Source: Elusimicrobiaceae bacterium
GTDB lineage: Bacteria; Elusimicrobiota; Elusimicrobia; Elusimicrobiales; Elusimicrobiaceae
Length of the DNA: 9,425 nucleotides
Reading direction: 5' to 3'
Assembly: GCA_017647245.1 (NCBI GenBank)
Contig: JAGCKY010000144.1
Span: 1-9,425, forward strand
Numbering within the stretch: the stretch's first letter is position 1; the number at the start of each line of letters is the position of its first letter. Shown here piece by piece: positions 7,138 to 9,425 of the stretch. Below the pieces are notes generated by a model. It was not told where the DNA came from. It saw only the letters and a program-made list of their open reading frames with translations, and did not search any database. Made by a program: the position numbers and the translations under genes.

Positions 7138-7210
7138 AGCTGGGGATGGGAATCGAACCCACGACCTTCTCCTTACCATGGAGATGCTCTACCAGCTGAG
7201 CTACCCCAGC
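7138..7210 (-). tRNA. tRNA-Thr (anticodon GGT)
   Basis: It folds on the minus strand with acceptor GCTGGGG/CCCCAGC, anticodon stem TCTCC/GGAGA around loop ATGGTAA (anticodon GGT), and T stem GTGGG/CCCAT with loop TTCGAAT (one G-U pair). The discriminator is U. No CCA is encoded; the next bases are TGT, so the CCA must be added by a nucleotidyltransferase. It lies between tRNA-Gly and tuf. Confidence 0.97.
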
Positions 7211-7260
7211 ATTTAGCGTTATACACGTCTAAATTTTGTTTGCCTTTTGCAGGTCTGAAA

Positions 7261-7331
7261 AGCGGGCGATGGGAATCGAACCCACGTGACCAGCTTGGAA
7301 GGCTGACGTTCTACCATTGAACTACGCCCGC
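7261..7331 (-). tRNA. tRNA-Gly (anticodon TCC)
   Basis: It folds on the minus strand with acceptor GCGGGCG/CGCCCGC, anticodon loop CTTCCAA (anticodon TCC), and T loop TTCGATT. The discriminator is U, and no CCA is encoded (TTT follows). It is the first gene of the tRNA-Gly, tRNA-Thr, tuf transcription unit, with a TATAAT box about 17 bp upstream of its 5' end. Confidence 0.97.
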
Positions 7332-7347
7332 AAAAGACGTCCATTAT

Positions 7348-7377
7348 ATTATACAAAAAATAACCCCTTTGTGAAAA
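7348..7377 (-). promoter_or_regulatory. Promoter of the tRNA-Gly/tRNA-Thr/tuf operon
   Basis: A consensus TATAAT (7348-7353) lies upstream of tRNA-Gly with a weak -35 box, TTTTCA (7372-7377), at 18 bp. The predicted start near 7341 gives about a 10-nt leader before the tRNA. The -35 box overlaps a hairpin that can end incoming transcripts (7362-7383). Confidence 0.55.
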
Positions 7378-7387
7378 AGGGTTTTTT
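7355..7387. terminator. Bidirectional terminator-like hairpin overlapping the tRNA-Gly promoter
   Basis: AACC(C)CTTT (7362-7370) pairs with AAAGGGTT (7376-7383), with one bulged C. On the plus strand it runs into T6 (7382-7387); on the minus strand it is followed by A and then six T (7355-7360). It would insulate the tRNA/tuf operon from transcripts coming from the small-RNA side. Confidence 0.6.
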
Positions 7388-7421
7388 GCGTGCGGTAGAC
7401 AGTCAAACAACTCTTTCTTTT

Positions 7422-7427
7422 ATTATA
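7422..7427 (-). promoter_or_regulatory. Second TATAAT box upstream of tRNA-Gly
   Basis: A consensus TATAAT stands about 74 bp upstream of the nearer -10 box. TTGTGC, 17 bp further upstream, is only a poor -35 match. A transcript started here would meet the hairpin at 7362-7383 after about 50 nt, so it could be an attenuated second promoter or a chance match in AT-rich DNA. Confidence 0.3.
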
Positions 7428-7455
7428 CAAAATTCTGTTGCCGTGCACAAATACG

Positions 7456-7490
7456 AAAAAGCGCAAACCCCGTTTGAACGGAATTTGCGC
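7456..7490 (-). terminator. Intrinsic terminator of the small-RNA unit
   Basis: GCGCAAA (7484-7490) pairs with TTTGCGC (7461-7467). An inner CCGT/ACGG stem sits within, and five U (7456-7460) follow on the minus strand. Confidence 0.75.
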
Positions 7491-7563
7491 ACAAAAAAGG
7501 GGGAACGCCGCGCCCCATCACGGAGCATAACCCTTAAAAAGAGGTCCCTGTTTGCGTTCCCTT
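7456..7563 (-). ncRNA. Candidate small structured RNA of unknown family
   Basis: No ORF explains this stretch, yet it has a near-perfect promoter (7570-7597) and a terminator. The predicted RNA of about 108 nt begins near 7563. GGGAACGC (7554-7561) pairs with GCGTTCCC (7501-7508) to close a domain. Inside it are two hairpins: one on ACC/GGT with CTT/AAG, and one on GCTCC/GGGGC (7512-7526). Together these suggest a three-way junction. CC and six U follow the closing stem, then a second terminator hairpin. I compared it by eye with SRP RNA, 6S RNA, tmRNA, RNase P RNA and several riboswitches and found no match. Because the gene downstream is a tRNA behind its own promoter, a free-standing RNA is likelier than a riboswitch. 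Confidence 0.55.
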
Positions 7564-7569
7564 ACTGCT

Positions 7570-7597
7570 AGTATAAGCGGAAAATGAAAAATGTCAA
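7570..7597 (-). promoter_or_regulatory. Strong promoter of the candidate small RNA
   Basis: TTGACA (7592-7597, full consensus) and TATACT (7570-7575) are separated by 16 bp. This is the best -35/-10 pair in the window, and no protein gene or tRNA starts directly behind it. Confidence 0.75.
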
Positions 7598-7644
7598 GGG
7601 GTAATTTAAAATTTCTTTTTTCCGACGGTAAAAGCGAGTCATTT

Positions 7645-7672
7645 TTGAAAAGGGCTTCGTTTTTGCTATAAT
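7645..7672 (+). promoter_or_regulatory. Promoter of tRNA-Cys
   Basis: TTGAAA (7645-7650) and consensus TATAAT (7667-7672) are 16 bp apart. The predicted start near 7679 leaves a leader of about 22 nt before the tRNA. Confidence 0.75.
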
Positions 7673-7700
7673 ATATGTAACAAATTGATGTTTTTGTAAC

Positions 7701-7772
7701 GGTGCGGTGGCCAAGTGGTAAGGCGAGAGTCTGCAAAACTCTTATTCGTGGGTTCGATTCCCACCCGCACCT
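7701..7772 (+). tRNA. tRNA-Cys (anticodon GCA)
   Basis: It folds with acceptor GGTGCGG/CCGCACC, anticodon stem AGAGT/ACTCT around loop CTGCAAA (anticodon GCA), and T stem GTGGG/CCCAC with loop TTCGATT. The discriminator is U73, the identity base expected for cysteine. CCA is not encoded (TAT follows). Its 3' end (7755-7772) recurs, whole or in part, at 8043-8060, 8607-8619 and 9208-9218, next to the pilin genes. It may therefore be the original of a set of attachment-like repeats. Confidence 0.97.
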
Positions 7773-7805
7773 TATTTTTCTTATTAAAAAGCCCTACTTC
7801 GTTGT
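7755..7805 (+). repeat. Direct repeat R1: tRNA-Cys 3' end plus flank
   Basis: This is the parent copy. 7755-7778 (24 bp) recurs exactly at 8043-8066, and 7760-7805 (46 bp) recurs exactly at 8607-8652. The shared core is the 3' strand of the T stem and the acceptor stem of tRNA-Cys. Confidence 0.9.
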
Positions 7806-8042
7806 TGCTCGTTTGGTCGGATACTTCCCGCTTCGCGGAGTTCCTACAGTATTTCTCCCTTACTCGCTCCTAGAATAACGAAAAATTACTTTGAAAGAAC
7901 CTGTACTCTCGGTCGCCGATGCCTCGTCATAAAAACAAAATTCTTTGAAAAATCCGCGCCGCTTCGCACAGTATACTTCCCTCGTTCGCGCCTAGAACTA
8001 AATCTTTTTTGGTTTGAAAAATCCGCATGTTCCATCGCAAGG
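7773..8042. other. Non-coding stretch with degenerate internal repeats
   Basis: I find no credible gene here. It contains degenerate copies of a motif of the form ACAGTAT, C/T-rich, then TAGAA (7845-7878 and 7968-7997). A 14-bp exact repeat, TTTGAAAAATCCGC, lies at 7944-7957 and 8013-8026, with a weaker relative near 7892. ATACTTCCC also occurs twice (7820s and 7970s). It lies between repeats R1 and R2, so it may be the remains of a former cassette, or dispersed intergenic repeat DNA. Confidence 0.5.
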
Positions 8043-8066
8043 CGATTCCCACCCGCACCTTATTTT
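8043..8066 (+). repeat. Direct repeat R2: tRNA-Cys 3' end remnant
   Basis: This is an exact 24-bp copy of 7755-7778, covering the tRNA-Cys T loop end, T-stem 3' strand, acceptor 3' strand and TTATTTT flank. The rest of the tRNA is absent, so this is a partial duplication, not a second tRNA gene. It ends 9 bp before the stop codon of the pilin gene at 8076. Confidence 0.9.
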
Positions 8067-8075
8067 ATTCAAAAA

Positions 8076-8540
8076 TTATTCTACAATAGCCCAACGACCA
8101 TTCTTAGAATCACTTTTAGAAATATCCGCGCCCAACCGTTTACAAATATCCTTTGCTTTTTCTTCTAATTGTGCTTCGGCAACTCCGCAAATAATACGGT
8201 AACGCTTTTTAGTAGGCTCTGCTTGAAACTGATAACGAAATGCCAATAAATATGAACCGTCTTTTCTCGTGCCAGTAACACCCATAGCACTTAAGGAATA
8301 ATCAAAATACTTACTCTGCGGAATTTCTACATCTAATTCTTCTGCGGCTAGCGTATAACTTCCGTTGGTTAAATAGTAAACCTCTTCTGCCCCCGCGATC
8401 GTTTTTAACACTGTCATTGCCTCGGCTGCGCGTGTTTTTTCCACTGCCTTTTGATATTGCGGCAGGGCAATGGCCGCCAGTATACCGATAATTAAAACAA
8501 CGACTAACAACTCTATAAGCGTAAATGCGCGATTTTTCAT
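8076..8540 (-). CDS. Type IV prepilin, two-cysteine subtype
   Basis: I take the start at 8540 (154 residues, MKNRA/FTLIELL), because AAAGGAGAGA stands just before it and the prepilin leader begins there; a longer reading from 8576 would run through the ribosome binding site. Cleavage before Phe6 places Glu10 at mature position 5. The assembly helix spans about 6-28 and alpha1-C continues to about 57 (EEVYYLTNGSY). The C-terminal domain differs from the other two pilins: it has only Cys118 and Cys133, which probably form one disulfide loop (IICGVAE to AKDICKRLGA). Its promoter with a T12 spacer is at 8577-8604. It lies between repeats R2 and R3, with no other gene in that 559-bp unit. It may be a minor pilin or pseudopilin. 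Confidence 0.88.
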   Translation of the reverse strand: MKNRAFTLIELLVVVLIIGILAAIALPQYQKAVEKTRAAEAMTVLKTIAGAEEVYYLTNGSYTLAAEELDVEIPQSKYFDYSLSAMGVTGTRKDGSYLLAFRYQFQAEPTKKRYRIICGVAEAQLEEKAKDICKRLGADISKSDSKNGRWAIVE

Positions 8541-8576
8541 ACTCTCTCCTTTTGTTTTGATGTCCCGTACCCCCAT

Positions 8577-8604
8577 ATCGTACCAAAAAAAAAAAACAAG
8601 TCAA
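8577..8604 (-). promoter_or_regulatory. Pilin promoter with T12 tract in the spacer (8540 gene)
   Basis: TTGACT (8599-8604) and TACGAT (8577-8582) are separated by 16 bp containing twelve T (8585-8596). The -35 box lies directly beside repeat R3. The -10 box is the poorest of the three pilin promoters. Confidence 0.75.
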
Positions 8605-8606
8605 GC

Positions 8607-8652
8607 CCCACCCGCACCTTATTTTTCTTATTAAAAAGCCCTACTTCGTTGT
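8607..8652 (+). repeat. Direct repeat R3: tRNA-Cys 3' end and flank, 46 bp
   Basis: This copy is identical to 7760-7805 over 46 bp. It includes the tRNA T-stem and acceptor 3' strand and 33 bp of downstream flank. It separates the 8540 pilin promoter from the stop codon of the next pilin (8662), which lies 9 bp past the repeat, the same distance as at R2. Confidence 0.95.
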
Positions 8653-8661
8653 AAACTGCAA

Positions 8662-9141
8662 TTAAGGATATCTGTATGAGCCGCCGTCCCCAACCGCGCC
8701 CGTGTCACCGGCGCACACTTGCTGTTCAATGGCGTTCTGTACATTCGCGTTACAAAACCTCGCAGCAGGATACACAGTATAGGTGGGTACATTTTGATAA
8801 GAAGTCTTACATTGAATACGCGAACTATAAGAGCTTAAATTGCAGTATCCCCAGTTAAACGTAACTTTAGTTTGAAATCCGAACCCCTCCACTTCTGTTG
8901 TAGCAGTCTCTATAGGTTCTCCCAACGAAATATCCAATGCATCAAAATCCGTCGGATAGTTGTTGTTAGCCAAATAATACACGGTTTGGGCTTTTTGTAT
9001 TGCATCTGCCGCCACTTTAAGTTGTTGGTACCGCGTCTTGGCGACCGCCACTTGATATTTTGGCAAAGCAATCGCCGCCAGAATACCTATAATTAATACA
9101 ACGACTAACAGCTCTATTAGCGTAAATGCGCGGTTTTTCAT
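8662..9141 (-). CDS. Type IV prepilin, four-cysteine subtype
   Basis: This 159-residue prepilin starts MKNRA/FTLIELL, with cleavage expected before Phe6 and Glu10 at mature position 5. The assembly helix spans about 6-28, and YYLANNNY lies near 55-62. Cys100, Cys111, Cys130 and Cys143 match the four-cysteine plan of the 3055 pilin (NWGYC, QCK, RFC, QVC), although the surrounding sequence is largely different. The C-terminus is rich in Gly and Tyr. GGAGAGA precedes the ATG. The 25 bp upstream of the ribosome binding site (9143-9167) are identical to those before the 8540 pilin, so the two are products of a tandem duplication or of serial insertion of like cassettes. The role within a pilus or secretion system is undetermined. 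Confidence 0.88.
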   Translation of the reverse strand: MKNRAFTLIELLVVVLIIGILAAIALPKYQVAVAKTRYQQLKVAADAIQKAQTVYYLANNNYPTDFDALDISLGEPIETATTEVEGFGFQTKVTFNWGYCNLSSYSSRIQCKTSYQNVPTYTVYPAARFCNANVQNAIEQQVCAGDTGAVGDGGSYRYP

Positions 9142-9177
9142 GCTCTCTCCTTTTGTTTTGATGTCCCTACGCTTGCC

Positions 9178-9205
9178 ATTGTACCAAAAAAAAAAAACAA
9201 GTCAA
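9178..9205 (-). promoter_or_regulatory. Pilin promoter with T12 tract in the spacer (9141 gene)
   Basis: TTGACT (9200-9205) and TACAAT (9178-9183) are separated by 16 bp with twelve T (9186-9197). The block 9181-9212 is identical to 8580-8611 over 32 bp. Confidence 0.78.
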
Positions 9206-9207
9206 GC

Positions 9208-9218
9208 CCCACTCGCAC
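9208..9218 (+). repeat. Direct repeat R4: degenerate tRNA-Cys 3' end
   Basis: CCCACTCGCAC differs by one base from the R1-R3 core CCCACCCGCAC, and the flank is then lost. It stands in the same place relative to the pilin promoter as R3. It is short, and is supported mainly by the homologous promoter block beside it. Confidence 0.55.
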
Positions 9219-9234
9219 TTTTTTCAAACAAAGA

Positions 9235-9262
9235 AAAACCGCAACAAAAAGTTGCGGTTTTC
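9235..9262. terminator. Bidirectional intrinsic terminator
   Basis: AAAACCGCAAC (9235-9245) and GTTGCGGTTTT (9251-9261) form an 11-bp perfect stem around five A. It serves the minus-strand gene ending at 9287 and separates it from the pilin promoter. Confidence 0.85.
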
Positions 9263-9286
9263 AACAAACGTCCGATAAATTCTCTT

Positions 9287-9425
9287 TTATTCCAGCAATT
9301 GCCCGTCTATGGCGCTACACACCGTAAAATCAATGGATTTGTACGAACTGGCCAGTTTGTTGCTGGGCACTTTTATGGACGGATTTCTCTTGGCACGCTC
9401 GGTGGCGACGTAGTACCACGCCAAT
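9287..9425 (-). CDS. C-terminal end of an unidentified protein, 5' end outside window
   Basis: The minus-strand frame from 9424 is open to a TAA at 9287-9289, giving the last 45 residues of a protein that begins LAWYYVATERAKRNPSIKVP and ends CSAIDGQLLE. It contains one cysteine and no motif that I recognise. A terminator follows 26 bp after the stop, which supports it being a real gene end. Given the neighbouring genes it could be another pilin or an envelope protein, but this fragment does not show it. Confidence 0.65.
   Translation of the reverse strand, partial: LAWYYVATERAKRNPSIKVPSNKLASSYKSIDFTVCSAIDGQLLE

Noticed and set aside
7456..7563. Signal recognition particle RNA, 6S RNA or c-di-GMP riboswitch
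   Set aside because: The SRP domain IV sequence is absent, the length is too short for 6S RNA, and the similarity to the riboswitch core is limited to a few bases; the downstream gene is a separately promoted tRNA.
7518..7736. 72-residue minus-strand frame
   Set aside because: It crosses tRNA-Cys, its promoter and the small-RNA promoter, and shows no coding character.
8043..8066. A second tRNA gene
   Set aside because: Only the 3' strand of the T and acceptor stems is present; the bases upstream cannot form the rest of a cloverleaf.
8541..8576. Upstream ATG at 8576 for the 8540 pilin
   Set aside because: The extra 12 residues would be read through the ribosome binding site, and the prepilin leader begins at the inner Met just after AAAGGAGAGA.
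7755..9218. CRISPR array or integron attC sites
   Set aside because: The repeats are too few, too unequally spaced and too unequal in length for CRISPR, and they match the tRNA-Cys 3' end and not the folded attC structure.

Overview
The window looks like a chromosomal segment of a Gram-negative-type bacterium of moderate GC. The best guess is the phylum Elusimicrobiota (Elusimicrobium-like). The reasons are the cluster of small prepilins with an almost invariant N-terminus and variable C-terminal domains, and an EF-Tu whose switch I region departs from the common form. This assignment rests on recall of family patterns, not on a search.

Layout, left to right. (1) 1-959, minus: a secreted trypsin-like serine protease, cut by the window edge. 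(2) 1061-2797, plus: a membrane-anchored alkaline-phosphatase-superfamily (LtaS/MdoB/EptA-like) transferase with its own promoter, divergent from the protease. (3) 2839-3531, plus: a type IV prepilin with a long hairpin-rich leader, ending in a bidirectional terminator. (4) 3596-7331, minus: a translation and secretion operon read in the order tRNA-Gly, tRNA-Thr, tuf, rpmG, tRNA-Trp, secE, nusG, rplK, rplA. It stops after rplA, so rplJ-rplL-rpoB-rpoC do not follow. (5) 7456-7597, minus: a strong promoter, a folded RNA of about 108 nt and a terminator, with no ORF; this is a candidate small RNA of unknown family. (6) 7645-7772, plus: a promoter and tRNA-Cys. (7) 7773-9218: a region in which pieces of the tRNA-Cys 3' end recur as direct repeats, and between them sit two minus-strand prepilin genes, each with its own promoter. 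(8) 9235-9425: a terminator and the 3' end of another minus-strand gene.

The operon in (4) makes core translation and Sec components and appears ordinary apart from its early end. The most unusual material concerns the three prepilin genes. All three have the same promoter design: a TTGACT -35 box, a 16-bp spacer containing exactly twelve T, and a TA..(A/C)T -10 box. A homopolymer inside the spacer could allow phase-variable expression by slipped-strand mispairing. The two pilin genes beside tRNA-Cys are bounded by copies of the tRNA 3' end (24-bp and 46-bp perfect repeats and a degenerate copy), which gives them the look of a small array of pilin cassettes inserted or duplicated at a tRNA. 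No integrase is present in the window, so mechanism is open.
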